From: a virus | Virus record (IMG/VR): IMGVR_UViG_3300025030_000187 | Coordinates: 1-45,160 of that record | Length of the DNA stretch: 45,160 nt | Reading direction: 5' to 3' (one strand) | Shown here: in pieces, positions 32,855-40,658 of the stretch | Layout of the letters: each line of letters opens with the position of its first letter | Numbering within the stretch: position 1 is the first letter of the stretch | Notes under the pieces: model-generated | The model's database searches: none | The model's input: the letters and a program-made list of their open reading frames with translations, nothing else | What the model was told of the DNA's origin: nothing | Program-made: the position numbers and the translations under genes

Positions 32855-33553
32855 TCATAATTCAAAATTTCCTGAAAAAATGTTGAACATATTAACCAAT
32901 TCATCAACATCTCCTTTAACATATTCTTCCACTTTATCAAGTTGTCCTGTTATCACCAATTCTTCTAATTTGGTAGGGTCTTGAGTTTTTGGCGCAAGAG
33001 CGAGATATTCTCTCCATTTAGCCATTCCTATCATCGACAATGAATTATCTAACATTGATAAATTGGAGATATTATTGAGATGGATAAAGATATCAATATG
33101 ATTATCTCGTCCATTATATGGATAGATCGGCAAGGATAGATTTTCTTTCATCATTGCCGCACGAAACATGAGAAATGGAAAATCAAAAGTCCTGCCATTA
33201 AATGTCACATATTTAGTGGCTGGATTTGTTAACATTATAAACTTTTGAATCATCTTTTTTTCATCTGGATCATATATAAAATGCCAGTTATCTTCAACTT
33301 TTACTCCGTTTACATAATCACCTATTCCTGGTTCAACTATTTCACGAACACCTATACAAAGTATTCTTGAAGCTACAGGCGTGAGAAGAACTTTATCGTT
33401 AAGAATTTTTTCACGTTTTGCTCTAACTTGAAAATCTTGAGTCACTGGATCGCTTTTAGGGTTTCCCCTCAATCCTTTTAAGAATGGAGCAAGAGCTATT
33501 TCTGGTCTCTCCCCCTTCATTGTTTCTATGTCAACAAAAGTTAGACGTTTCAT
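32855..33553 (-). CDS. DEDD-type 3'-5' exonuclease
   Basis: A 232-aa predicted exonuclease of the PolB-like DnaQ fold. Exo I is Phe-Val-Asp8-Ile-Glu10-Thr, Exo II is Val-Thr-Phe-Asn-Gly-Arg-Thr-Phe-Asp-Phe-Pro near residue 117, and Exo III is Glu-Tyr-Val-Lys-Gly-Asp-Val-Asp-Glu near 209. No polymerase domain is attached and none is seen in the window. It could proofread with the host polymerase or trim ends for RecT recombination. The start ATG lies at 33553, adjacent to the previous stop. Confidence 0.75.
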   Translation of the reverse strand: MKRLTFVDIETMKGERPEIALAPFLKGLRGNPKSDPVTQDFQVRAKREKILNDKVLLTPVASRILCIGVREIVEPGIGDYVNGVKVEDNWHFIYDPDEKKMIQKFIMLTNPATKYVTFNGRTFDFPFLMFRAAMMKENLSLPIYPYNGRDNHIDIFIHLNNISNLSMLDNSLSMIGMAKWREYLALAPKTQDPTKLEELVITGQLDKVEEYVKGDVDELVNMFNIFSGNFEL

Positions 33554-33793
33554 TTAATACCTTCCTTTAAATGGATTAATGAATTTATGCTTCTTATGTT
33601 TTGATTTAGTTGGAAATATACTGAATAAAACTCCATTAATTATCTTTTTCTCACACTCAGTATCGGTTAATGCCCATCTGATTAAAGGAACACGCATTTC
33701 TTGAAATTTTTGCTCATCCCAATTTTGTAATTCATCATCTATCCAAACCTCATTATTTGGATAGATTACACCATGAAATTTTGGGTTAGGCAT
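33554..33793 (-). CDS. Hypothetical protein, 79 aa
   Basis: A short basic protein between the helicase and the exonuclease, overlapping the helicase stop by 8 bp and directly adjoining the exonuclease. It has Gly-Val-Ile-Tyr-Pro-Asn-Asn-Glu-Val-Trp-Ile and a Lys/His-rich tail (Lys-Ser-Lys-His-Lys-Lys-His-Lys). No family recognised. Context suggests a replication accessory role. Confidence 0.5.
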   Translation of the reverse strand: MPNPKFHGVIYPNNEVWIDDELQNWDEQKFQEMRVPLIRWALTDTECEKKIINGVLFSIFPTKSKHKKHKFINPFKGRY

Positions 33794-35078
33794 CTTTTAA
33801 TATCACGTAGTTGGGGTTGAAGTAAAACTTTCTATCTCCAATTGAAGAATATCTCGCCTTGTCAAACATTAAAAACAAGTCGTTTACATTTTTTTCATCT
33901 TGAGTGATTTTGAACTTGTACCAAAGTAAAATAATTTCTGACGCAAGCTGTGTGAGCATATCAGATTCAGCTAAATCAGAAGAGCTTGGTCGTCCACCCT
34001 CACGAAACTCTGAAGCTCTATTAAGTTGAGAAAAAAATACATATGACATATTATGAGCTTTAGCAAATCGTTTAGCCATCTTTGCCACTCGTCCCAAACT
34101 AAGACGCATTGAAGATTCTTCTACGTCATCCATAAGTGTTATAAAATCAACCATCACCATATCAGCACCAACAGAACGAGCAATCTTATTCATTGTCATT
34201 AAGTCATATACATTATCATAAATAAATAATCGCTTATCGTATGATTTGAATTTTTCTGCTCCAACCTTTAGTTTAGTAATATCGTCAGGAGTTAAATTGT
34301 TTATTCTCATTGCATATGAAGATACTACTGAGAGGCTTGATAAAAACTTTCGCTTAATTGATTCTTTATCCATCTCAAGCTCAAACTTTATCACTTTTGC
34401 ATTTGGATTCTTATTTAGAATTGATAATGCCAATGAAACAGAAGTCGTAGTTTTTCCATGATTAGGTCTAGCCGCTATTATAGTCACTTCTTTCCTTGAA
34501 AATCCTCCAGTTAAATCATCAAATCCTTTAAGTCCAGTTGGGATGACACTAACAATTTTTCCTGATATCAATTCTTCAATTGTTTTATCCACTTCTTTAT
34601 GAAGTGAAAAATCAACTTTATAATCAATTAATCCCTCTATCTTCTCATATACTGAAAATAATATCTCAGGAGCAGCTATAGGATTTTTCTGAATAGCTGT
34701 TAATGCTGAATTAATTTGATTAGTTGATTCACGTCTGATAAATGTTTCTTCTAGAATCTCTATAGCTTTGGCTGGATTAAATTCAAATGGAACTTTTGCA
34801 ACTAGATCATCCAGATACTTTTTAGCTTCGGCTGTAGTTATCGTTTCTGATAATGATTTTTGTAAAGATAAAAAATCACACCAACCTAATTCAAGATGAT
34901 GTTTTAAAATTAAATCATATAACTTAACTCCATTTTGACTGATAATATGCTCACGTCTAAGCTTGAGAACCCATTCAGAATCAATAGTTCCTCCAACTAT
35001 AGCGCCGAGAAACATATTCTCAGTTTCACTAATCGAATAATGCTCCTTGTTCACCAGCCGATTCAGGTCTGTTGACAA
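33786..35078 (-). CDS. dnaB: Replicative DNA helicase, DnaB-like
   Basis: A 430-aa hexameric helicase. The N-terminal domain begins with Ser-Ile-Ser-Glu-Thr-Glu-Asn-Met-Phe-Leu-Gly-Ala-Ile (residues 15-27), the counterpart of the usual Leu-Glu-x-Glu-x-x-Val-Leu-Gly-Ala-Ile. That supports the start at 35078 even though it overlaps the methylase gene by 50 bp. The RecA-like domain has Walker A Ala-Arg-Pro-Asn-His-Gly-Lys-Thr-Thr (203-211), Walker B Met-Val-Met-Val-Asp-Phe and Phe-Phe-Ser-Gln-Leu-Asn-Arg. It would unwind the fork with the primase encoded further upstream. Confidence 0.85.
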   Translation of the reverse strand: MSTDLNRLVNKEHYSISETENMFLGAIVGGTIDSEWVLKLRREHIISQNGVKLYDLILKHHLELGWCDFLSLQKSLSETITTAEAKKYLDDLVAKVPFEFNPAKAIEILEETFIRRESTNQINSALTAIQKNPIAAPEILFSVYEKIEGLIDYKVDFSLHKEVDKTIEELISGKIVSVIPTGLKGFDDLTGGFSRKEVTIIAARPNHGKTTTSVSLALSILNKNPNAKVIKFELEMDKESIKRKFLSSLSVVSSYAMRINNLTPDDITKLKVGAEKFKSYDKRLFIYDNVYDLMTMNKIARSVGADMVMVDFITLMDDVEESSMRLSLGRVAKMAKRFAKAHNMSYVFFSQLNRASEFREGGRPSSSDLAESDMLTQLASEIILLWYKFKITQDEKNVNDLFLMFDKARYSSIGDRKFYFNPNYVILKDA

Positions 35079-36018
35079 TTACTGGCTCCTTTAATTTTTC
35101 CTCAAGCTCTTTTTCTGATTTAAGTTTGATATCTAATGAGGTTTGTATCTTTTCTTCATCTTGAACGTCTTCAATTTCGACTAGAGATTCATCAAATATA
35201 TCAAGTTGAGGTTTCTTTGATCTGAAATTAGTTATAAGAAGCTCGTCAATTTGTTTATTTTTCCCAACTTTACCAGCTGAGTATTTTACATTAATACGAA
35301 ATATATTGAAATCTTTATACATATCAACTACTTCTGGTAAATCATCATAACTAAGTATCCAAGGTTTCTTGTACTTAGTAAGTACTGAGCAAAGAACCTC
35401 ATGCTGATGTTTTGACATCACTTTTTCATAATATTTTTTCCCCTCTTGTAAAGAAGTTATGTAGTATGGAGGATCGATGTATAAGAGTGGCGTAGTTGTA
35501 TCTCTATCAAACTTGGGAATCAATTTTTCAAATGATAAATTCTCAATTACCACTCCATCTAACTTTTCCCTTGCCATCTTAATTTTTTCAAGTATATCCA
35601 GATTAAAACTAGCAGAATTAGACGATACTGAGGCTGAATAACCTGCTTGAAGTTGTGTTGAAAAACTTGATTGTACTAAGAATAAATACATCATAGCTTT
35701 AGTAACACCATCTATATCTTTGAAATCATTTTGATATAACTTATAAAATTTACGATATTCTTCACGAGAACGAAGCGTCCAATAACATTTTTCCATCAAT
35801 TCTTCATGATGATCTCTGACTTGAATATATAAATTCACAAGATTACTATTCAAATCATTGATTGTATTTAATTTAGACTTTGGCTTTTGAAAGAATACCG
35901 CACCGCCACCCATAAATACTTCTACATAATGCTCATGCTCTGGCATTATAGAGATTATTTGTCTGGCTAGCTTGTTTTTACCGCCATACCAATTAATTAA
36001 TGATTTAGGTAAACTCAT
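35029..36018 (-). CDS. dam: DNA adenine methylase, D12 class (Dam-like)
   Basis: A 329-aa N6-adenine methyltransferase. SAM motif I is Val-Glu-Val-Phe-Met-Gly-Gly-Gly-Ala-Val-Phe-Phe (about 32-43), after a Trp-Tyr-Gly-Gly-Lys-Asn-Lys pattern at 10-16. The catalytic motif IV is Tyr-Ile-Asp-Pro-Pro-Tyr near residue 180. Residues about 255-325 are an acidic, Lys/Glu-rich tail beyond the usual end. No partner restriction enzyme is nearby, so it is an orphan, perhaps protecting phage DNA or marking replication. Its product also makes gene expression changes possible. It follows a hairpin-bearing spacer. Confidence 0.85.
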   Translation of the reverse strand: MSLPKSLINWYGGKNKLARQIISIMPEHEHYVEVFMGGGAVFFQKPKSKLNTINDLNSNLVNLYIQVRDHHEELMEKCYWTLRSREEYRKFYKLYQNDFKDIDGVTKAMMYLFLVQSSFSTQLQAGYSASVSSNSASFNLDILEKIKMAREKLDGVVIENLSFEKLIPKFDRDTTTPLLYIDPPYYITSLQEGKKYYEKVMSKHQHEVLCSVLTKYKKPWILSYDDLPEVVDMYKDFNIFRINVKYSAGKVGKNKQIDELLITNFRSKKPQLDIFDESLVEIEDVQDEEKIQTSLDIKLKSEKELEEKLKEPVIVNRPESAGEQGALFD

Positions 36019-36028
36019 AATTATTTAA

Positions 36029-36105
36029 TGGCTATAACTTATGGCTAAGTTTAGACTTTACGCAAAACTAGGTCACTTTCACAAAGCTCAAAGAGGTTAT
36101 AGCCA
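36029..36105 (-). promoter_or_regulatory. Inverted repeat between methylase and ssDNA-binding-like genes
   Basis: TGGCTATAAC (36029-36038) is perfectly complementary to GTTATAGCCA (36096-36105); with one G-U pair the stem reaches 12 bp (36029-36040 with 36094-36105). Seven bases ATGGCTA also repeat directly at 36028 and 36041. This 100-bp spacer is one of few in the early arm. It could hold a regulatory hairpin, a promoter or an origin. Confidence 0.5.
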
Positions 36106-36118
36106 AACATTGAATTGA

Positions 36119-36604
36119 TTATGGAAATGTTATTTCGCCACTATCGGGCGGTGGTCCACTCAACTTCTCAACTTCTTCTTTAGTTGCCGCTCTGATATAA
36201 TCTTTTGTTTGATTATTTCGCATTGTCCCACCAGCACCCTCATACTCATTATACATAACCGTTATCCACATAAAACGTCCAATAAAATCTTCTTCACAGA
36301 CAGTCTTTTTATTGAGTTCAAGAAGATTAATCAACTTTGATAGTTTCCAAATAGCTGTATCTTTATAAAATAACGCATCCTTAACATCAGCTCTATCCCC
36401 ATTAAAATCTACTCCAAAATGAACTTCAAGAAACTTCTCGCCTGATTTTTGAGTAGTTTTCTCTTTTGAAGAGATTATCTCTCCAAAATACTCAATTGGA
36501 ACCATTTTTGGAACACCGTTGATTTTTTCTTCATGCTCAAGTGGAAGAAGAATCACTCCTCCAGTTTCCAATTCTTTCGAACCTGCAACGCCTAGCTGAG
36601 CCAT
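36119..36604 (-). CDS. ssDNA-binding-like protein (DUF669-type)
   Basis: A 161-aa protein next to RecT, where phages carry single-strand-binding proteins. Beta strands alternate (Phe-Gly-Glu-Ile-Ile-Ser-Ser, Phe-Leu-Glu-Val-His-Phe-Gly-Val, Phe-Met-Trp-Ile-Thr-Val). Residues about 80-110 (Thr-Ala-Ile-Trp-Lys-Leu-Ser-Lys-Leu-Ile) fit the helix and strand plan of DUF669-like OB proteins. The C-terminus ends Pro-Pro-Pro-Asp-Ser-Gly-Glu-Ile, mildly acidic. Exact family is not certain. Confidence 0.5.
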   Translation of the reverse strand: MAQLGVAGSKELETGGVILLPLEHEEKINGVPKMVPIEYFGEIISSKEKTTQKSGEKFLEVHFGVDFNGDRADVKDALFYKDTAIWKLSKLINLLELNKKTVCEEDFIGRFMWITVMYNEYEGAGGTMRNNQTKDYIRAATKEEVEKLSGPPPDSGEITFP

Positions 36605-36607
36605 AGT

Positions 36608-36964
36608 TTACTCCATTGATTTAGGAAATAGTGATTGTTGTGGTTCTGTTTCAATTACAGGTAATAGCGCATCATGCTCTTTACGATCAACCTTAATTAC
36701 TTCAGTTAAATATATGATATGAGCTACATACCCAGGCATAGTAATATTTATTATGTTTGAAAAATCAATTCTTGATAATAAATCATTATATGCTTCAACT
36801 CCTTCTTTAGTATCTAAATGAAATTGTTCATATTTCATTACACGAAAAATCTTTCGTCCACCGGTCGGATCGTCTTCAAGGAGTTGTCCCTCTTCTCTAC
36901 TCACTGGTGTCCGTATTGTTTTTGGGCTGCTCAACAATAGGTCGTTCAGATTGACTTGCGCCAT
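36608..36964 (-). CDS. Hypothetical protein, 118 aa
   Basis: A protein overlapping the 3' end of the recT-like gene by 68 bp. It begins Met-Ala-Gln-Val-Asn-Leu-Asn-Asp-Leu-Leu. The Asn-Leu-Asn-Asp-Leu-Leu string recurs near the start of the 69-aa gene at 44522-44731. The rest is helical with a Gly-Tyr-Val-Ala-His-Ile segment. No family known. It may work with RecT. Confidence 0.5.
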   Translation of the reverse strand: MAQVNLNDLLLSSPKTIRTPVSREEGQLLEDDPTGGRKIFRVMKYEQFHLDTKEGVEAYNDLLSRIDFSNIINITMPGYVAHIIYLTEVIKVDRKEHDALLPVIETEPQQSLFPKSME

Positions 36965-37745
36965 TTAATTCTTCCTTTGGAAGTTTAGTAAATAACTTCA
37001 CATAATCTCGTTTTAGTGAATCTTTTAAATTGGTTGGAAGTTTTTCTATCTCAGATTTCTTTTCTTCTGTCCATTTAGCTAAATTTGATTGATATTTAGA
37101 TTCTTTCCAAGCCACAGTTAAACTATCACGAAGTTCATTATATAAATCAATAGGTTCTTGTCCAGGCATTTGAATGTCTTCAAATGAAGCCTCTTCAATC
37201 ATTTCTATTGTTGGGTCAATTTCTTCTGGGATATACATTCCATATATAATATCAGGAAATACTATTCTGGCACAAGCAGAAATAGCTCTCCATCTTCTCA
37301 TTACTTTTGGCATACTTCGCCAATTAAACTTTTCTGAAAGTTTTATAACTTTCCCCTCTTCTTTACTCATCATTCTTTCAGCATCTTCCATACCAAATAC
37401 CTCAGTATGCGGATTTTCACCTTTACGTTTCATTGTTACATTACAATTTTTACCATCATCTACAATTTCAAGCGATTCGAAAAACTTACTTTTACGAATT
37501 TGAGCAAGCATTAATTGAGGTTTTAAGGTAGGGACTCCATTAATAATGTCAATAGAGCTGAGTGCAAGCATTGGTGGTAAATTTAGTTCTTTTGCTTTGA
37601 GTAATACAGCGACCACTTTCTCTGGTTTATCCAGAGATTTTGGAATCATTTGACTTTTAATAAGAATACCTGCCAACTTAAACCAATTATCAAAATGACT
37701 TGGTAATACAAGCTCATTCTTATCGACTTTTTGAATTTCATCCAT
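36897..37745 (-). CDS. recT: RecT-family ssDNA annealing protein
   Basis: A single-strand annealing recombinase. Diagnostic stretches are Lys-Glu-Leu-Asn-Leu-Pro-Pro-Met-Leu-Ala-Leu-Ser (near residue 50), Lys-Pro-Gln-Leu-Met-Leu-Ala-Gln-Ile and Met-Arg-Arg-Trp-Arg-Ala-Ile-Ser-Ala-Cys-Ala-Arg-Ile-Val-Phe-Pro-Asp (near 150), the conserved core of phage RecT proteins. I chose the ATG at 37745, with GGAG upstream, over a GTG five codons earlier. The C-terminal ~35 residues are Pro/Ser/Thr-rich. No RecE was seen; a RecU-like nuclease and a DEDD exonuclease might supply ends. Confidence 0.85.
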   Translation of the reverse strand: MDEIQKVDKNELVLPSHFDNWFKLAGILIKSQMIPKSLDKPEKVVAVLLKAKELNLPPMLALSSIDIINGVPTLKPQLMLAQIRKSKFFESLEIVDDGKNCNVTMKRKGENPHTEVFGMEDAERMMSKEEGKVIKLSEKFNWRSMPKVMRRWRAISACARIVFPDIIYGMYIPEEIDPTIEMIEEASFEDIQMPGQEPIDLYNELRDSLTVAWKESKYQSNLAKWTEEKKSEIEKLPTNLKDSLKRDYVKLFTKLPKEELNGASQSERPIVEQPKNNTDTSE

Positions 37746-37938
37746 GACTATTTTCTCCACTATCGGTTATTCGTCTTTCCATACGAGCTTTTTGAACGGC
37801 TTCGATTAAAGCATCAGATATGAAATAGATTTTCTTAATTTCTGGAAATTCTTTTACCAAGTCATCTATTTGTGCTTTTGCATCATTCCAAATATGAACT
37901 ACACTTTTTCCGCCACGAAACAAGTTAATTTCAGACAT
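37738..37938 (-). CDS. Small protein of 66 aa between primase and RecT
   Basis: A short helical protein coupled to the primase as TGATG. It has Lys-Ser-Val-Val-His-Ile-Trp-Asn-Asp-Ala-Lys-Ala-Gln-Ile and Ile-Ser-Asp-Ala-Leu-Ile-Glu-Ala-Val-Gln-Lys-Ala. I chose the ATG at 37938; a GTG one codon upstream is also possible. The helix-rich plan could suit a small DNA-binding or adaptor protein, but no family was recognised. Confidence 0.5.
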   Translation of the reverse strand: MSEINLFRGGKSVVHIWNDAKAQIDDLVKEFPEIKKIYFISDALIEAVQKARMERRITDSGENSHG

Positions 37939-38804
37939 CACATTCTCCGTTCAATTCCAAACAATTTAAATACATCCCCTCCATCTCTAATGAAGTTAGT
38001 TATATCATAACCCTCAATACTTGTTTGCCAAGTAACGACTTTGATATCTTTTGCAATTCCTTGAAGTGATGACTTAACTTTTTCAAATCCTTCGCGTCCT
38101 GCTTCATCGTTATCAAACGCCACGATAACTTCTTTTCCTGTGAATAACTCACGCCACTCATCTTGCCAAGATTCCACTCCAGTTGTTGAAGTAATTGCAT
38201 TAATATGGCGTGACTGGAGTGCAAGAGTATCAAATTCTCCTTCGCATAAGATGATTTGACTTCGATATAACGCATCAATCGGATACAATCTTGCTGAACC
38301 GAGACCCGCTTTCCAGCTGAGAGATTTTGGTTTCTTGTTGGACGCATGAAGTTTTATATTAACAAATTTACCAGATCGTGAACGAATAGGAATAGCATAA
38401 CGCTCAGTATCAGGATCAAATCCAATAAGATATTTTTTGATTGAAAAATATGAAATGAAGCGTTCTCGTATAAGATATTCAATTTTTCTGGAATCGAGCA
38501 AAAGATTACGATGAAGTTGACGAATAACGATCGGAGAGATAGAATCAGTGAGTCCTGATATTGTTGACTTAATGATCTCATCTCTAACAATTTCCTTTTC
38601 GTCAACTTGAATCCCAAACTCTTTAATGAAAGTATGATGATTGCCTGACCTACCACATCCAAAACAATAGTATTGACCAGTAATCTCATTAACATGAAAG
38701 CTGGGTGTATTCTCTTCATGAAAAGGACACAAAGAGTTCCACTCAGTTGGAGTTACTTTTTTGAGATTTGGTAGTTGTTTTTGATAGAGTTCTATGACTA
38801 GCAT
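37938..38804 (-). CDS. DNA primase (CHC2 zinc finger and TOPRIM)
   Basis: A 288-aa DnaG-like primase. The CHC2 zinc finger uses Cys26, His29, Cys47 and Cys50 (Leu-Cys-Pro-Phe-His, Tyr-Cys-Phe-Gly-Cys-Gly). The TOPRIM domain has Ile-Leu-Cys-Glu-Gly-Glu-Phe-Asp (about 188-195) and Val-Ala-Phe-Asp-Asn-Asp-Glu-Ala-Gly (about 230-238). It is shorter than bacterial DnaG, lacking most of the C-terminal helicase-interaction domain, as phage versions often do. It pairs with the DnaB-like helicase. It overlaps the winged-helix gene upstream by 62 bp. Confidence 0.85.
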   Translation of the reverse strand: MLVIELYQKQLPNLKKVTPTEWNSLCPFHEENTPSFHVNEITGQYYCFGCGRSGNHHTFIKEFGIQVDEKEIVRDEIIKSTISGLTDSISPIVIRQLHRNLLLDSRKIEYLIRERFISYFSIKKYLIGFDPDTERYAIPIRSRSGKFVNIKLHASNKKPKSLSWKAGLGSARLYPIDALYRSQIILCEGEFDTLALQSRHINAITSTTGVESWQDEWRELFTGKEVIVAFDNDEAGREGFEKVKSSLQGIAKDIKVVTWQTSIEGYDITNFIRDGGDVFKLFGIERRM

Positions 38805-39231
38805 TTAACATTTGACTTACTTGATAAACTCCTGATAATAAGCTTCTTTTCGCACGTTCAACTACAGTATTCCCAGATTTCTCTAAAAACTTCAGAAAAT
38901 TATCTTGAGAATATTTAAACCCTTCAGGTAATTCTAAATGATATTCTTTACCTTTTATTGAATCTATCATTGAACGATAAATTAATTTTTCACGTTTGAG
39001 CTTTCTCAGAAGTGGCGCTACTGACCGATAATAAATTCCACACTTCTTTGAAATTTCTTCAAAATCAAATTTAGGCTTATGACGTTTATCTATATGAGAT
39101 TGTTGCACCTTCCAAATCATGAATAAAATTATTCTAAACTCATTATTTGGAAATTTTGTTATCTCAAGTAAATTAATATTTTTAAAGTCAATATCAAAAT
39201 GGGCTATCTTCGGGTGATACATAGTTCTCAT
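38743..39231 (-). CDS. Winged-helix protein, replication-initiator candidate
   Basis: A 162-aa protein. Residues about 50-100 look like a winged helix: Phe-Glu-Glu-Ile-Ser-Lys-Lys-Cys-Gly-Ile, Ser-Val-Ala-Pro-Leu-Leu-Arg-Lys-Leu, then Lys-Leu-Ile-Tyr-Arg-Ser with the wing Lys-Gly-Lys-Glu-Tyr. The C-terminus is basic and Ser/Thr/Lys-rich. Position just upstream of primase and helicase suggests an initiator or helicase loader. Transcription regulator is the alternative. The name-level assignment is inference. Confidence 0.55.
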   Translation of the reverse strand: MRTMYHPKIAHFDIDFKNINLLEITKFPNNEFRIILFMIWKVQQSHIDKRHKPKFDFEEISKKCGIYYRSVAPLLRKLKREKLIYRSMIDSIKGKEYHLELPEGFKYSQDNFLKFLEKSGNTVVERAKRSLLSGVYQVSQMLNASHRTLSKTTTKSQKSNSN

Positions 39232-39778
39232 TATTAAAATCTGATGGTGGAATTTCTTCGTCTAGTGGGATAACATCATCTTGAACTGGTTCTGCCTGCT
39301 CTATTTTATAATCAGGCTCATCGCGTTTATGAGCTTTGGTTGGCTTCTTTTCTTTATTCGGAACTTTAAGATACTCTCTAACATACTCTGAAAAGTATTG
39401 CCAACCACAATAACAAAATAAATCTTCAACTATCATTGTATCATCTGAGCCAAATTGAAGATACACAAATATCCTACGCTTCCAAGCCATATTCTCTGCA
39501 CTTTTTGCCAACTCTCTAGCATAATCAAATTTGTCTTTTTTCAAAAAGAGTATATCAATTTGACTAAGGTTTGGAATTTTATCAGCTAATCTTATTGCAT
39601 GAATTGACTTAAATCTTTTATAAGATTTAGTTGCTGAGTCTAAATTTTCAATAGTTGAAGGTTTAGTGGACAATAAAGTTATAGTCACACCAGGATATTT
39701 GATAAACTTATCAAGCTGCCCGTCTTGGATTAATTCTTCACTAATAGCTATTCTAGCCACTCTCTTCTGATTTTCCAT
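39194..39778 (-). CDS. Hypothetical protein, 194 aa
   Basis: A mixed alpha/beta protein upstream of the initiator candidate. I chose the ATG at 39778, which has GAGGAAA in front. It has Val-Thr-Ile-Thr-Leu-Leu-Ser-Thr-Lys near residue 30 and Ile-Phe-Val-Tyr-Leu-Gln-Phe-Gly near 100; the last 50 residues are acidic and Pro-rich. No family recognised. It overlaps genes on both sides, so it is part of one transcript. Confidence 0.5.
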   Translation of the reverse strand: MENQKRVARIAISEELIQDGQLDKFIKYPGVTITLLSTKPSTIENLDSATKSYKRFKSIHAIRLADKIPNLSQIDILFLKKDKFDYARELAKSAENMAWKRRIFVYLQFGSDDTMIVEDLFCYCGWQYFSEYVREYLKVPNKEKKPTKAHKRDEPDYKIEQAEPVQDDVIPLDEEIPPSDFNNENYVSPEDSPF

Positions 39779-40046
39779 TTTCCTCATCTGGGATTGTATC
39801 TTCGATCAATGTTCGTTCTTGAGCAATTTTCAAAAACAATACTCGAATTGCTATTGAGTAGGATATTTTTTTGGCTAGCGCTTTATTGTATCTAGCTTTT
39901 TCTGGAAGTCTTGAGATGCCATACGCTAAGACTCTATTATCGTATATAGCTTTCAACTCACAAACAGTTTTAATCATTCCGTTTGTCATCGATCTACTAT
40001 ACACTTCTTTAAATAATGGAATTGAAAGTATTACTTCATCATTCAT
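39753..40046 (-). CDS. Hypothetical protein, 97 aa
   Basis: From the ATG at 40046, which overlaps the preceding gene by 8 bp. A longer frame to 40124 would run further into that gene and lacks a better site. It is helical and basic in the middle (Ala-Arg-Tyr-Asn-Lys-Ala-Leu-Ala-Lys-Lys-Ile) with an acidic tail. No family recognised. Confidence 0.45.
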   Translation of the reverse strand: MNDEVILSIPLFKEVYSRSMTNGMIKTVCELKAIYDNRVLAYGISRLPEKARYNKALAKKISYSIAIRVLFLKIAQERTLIEDTIPDEENGKSEESG

Positions 40047-40461
40047 AAGATTCTTTTTTGGATTGAAGCGAGAAAACCAATTCATGATATATGTCTTCGT
40101 AAGATTGAAGTAATAATTGCTCAATCTTAGTGTCTATTCCACTTCTAAGATATGGACTTCGTAGTAAAGTTTCCCAAACATTTACTATTAGCATTATATC
40201 AGCCGCTACATCTTCATAATCCGGTTCTTCAAATTCAAGTACATCTGGCATATCATCATCGGTAATATGACATTGCACATTATCATCTATTCCTCTTTCT
40301 TCAAGTTCATCCTCATCTATTCTTGCTTTCAAAAATAGATAAGCATAAAACTCATCTGGAATAGATTCATCTTCCAAATTAAACAGGGTGACGCAATTAT
40401 CATGATCTTGTATTAAATGATAATCGTCAAGATACTGTGGTGGAATATTCCAAAGTTTCAT
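40039..40461 (-). CDS. Hypothetical acidic protein, 140 aa
   Basis: Very acidic (Arg-Ile-Asp-Glu-Asp-Glu-Leu-Glu-Glu, Thr-Asp-Asp-Asp-Met-Pro-Asp), with short hydrophobic strands and aromatic residues near the start. Such charge could mimic DNA, as some anti-restriction or nuclease-inhibitor proteins do, but no sequence signature supports a specific family. It is coupled to neighbours by short overlaps. Confidence 0.45.
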   Translation of the reverse strand: MKLWNIPPQYLDDYHLIQDHDNCVTLFNLEDESIPDEFYAYLFLKARIDEDELEERGIDDNVQCHITDDDMPDVLEFEEPDYEDVAADIMLIVNVWETLLRSPYLRSGIDTKIEQLLLQSYEDIYHELVFSLQSKKESYE

Positions 40462-40658
40462 AACGGGATAGCCTCAAACATTTTTCCTGATCTAATGTAC
40501 CCCAATACAGTATTTAATTGCATATTCATTATTACTAGTGGAGACCTAATTGGATTTTTCCAACCGTCAATCCATAGAAGTCTATCATTTTCTTTGCACC
40601 AAACTATTAAATCCAAAGAACCTATTGATATTTTTGATTTAATATATTGATGTCTCAT
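40458..40658 (-). CDS. Hypothetical protein, 66 aa
   Basis: A short alpha/beta protein downstream of the SNF2-like helicase, overlapping its stop and the next gene by 4 bp each. It contains Leu-Asp-Leu-Ile-Val-Trp-Cys-Lys-Glu and Leu-Leu-Trp-Ile-Asp-Gly-Trp-Lys. It resembles no family I can name. A role with the helicase is only suggested by the overlap. Confidence 0.45.
   Translation of the reverse strand: MRHQYIKSKISIGSLDLIVWCKENDRLLWIDGWKNPIRSPLVIMNMQLNTVLGYIRSGKMFEAIPL

Noticed and set aside
36262-36270. A perfect DnaA box (TTATCCACA)
   Set aside because: It is a single copy inside a coding region with no partner boxes nearby; chance is enough.
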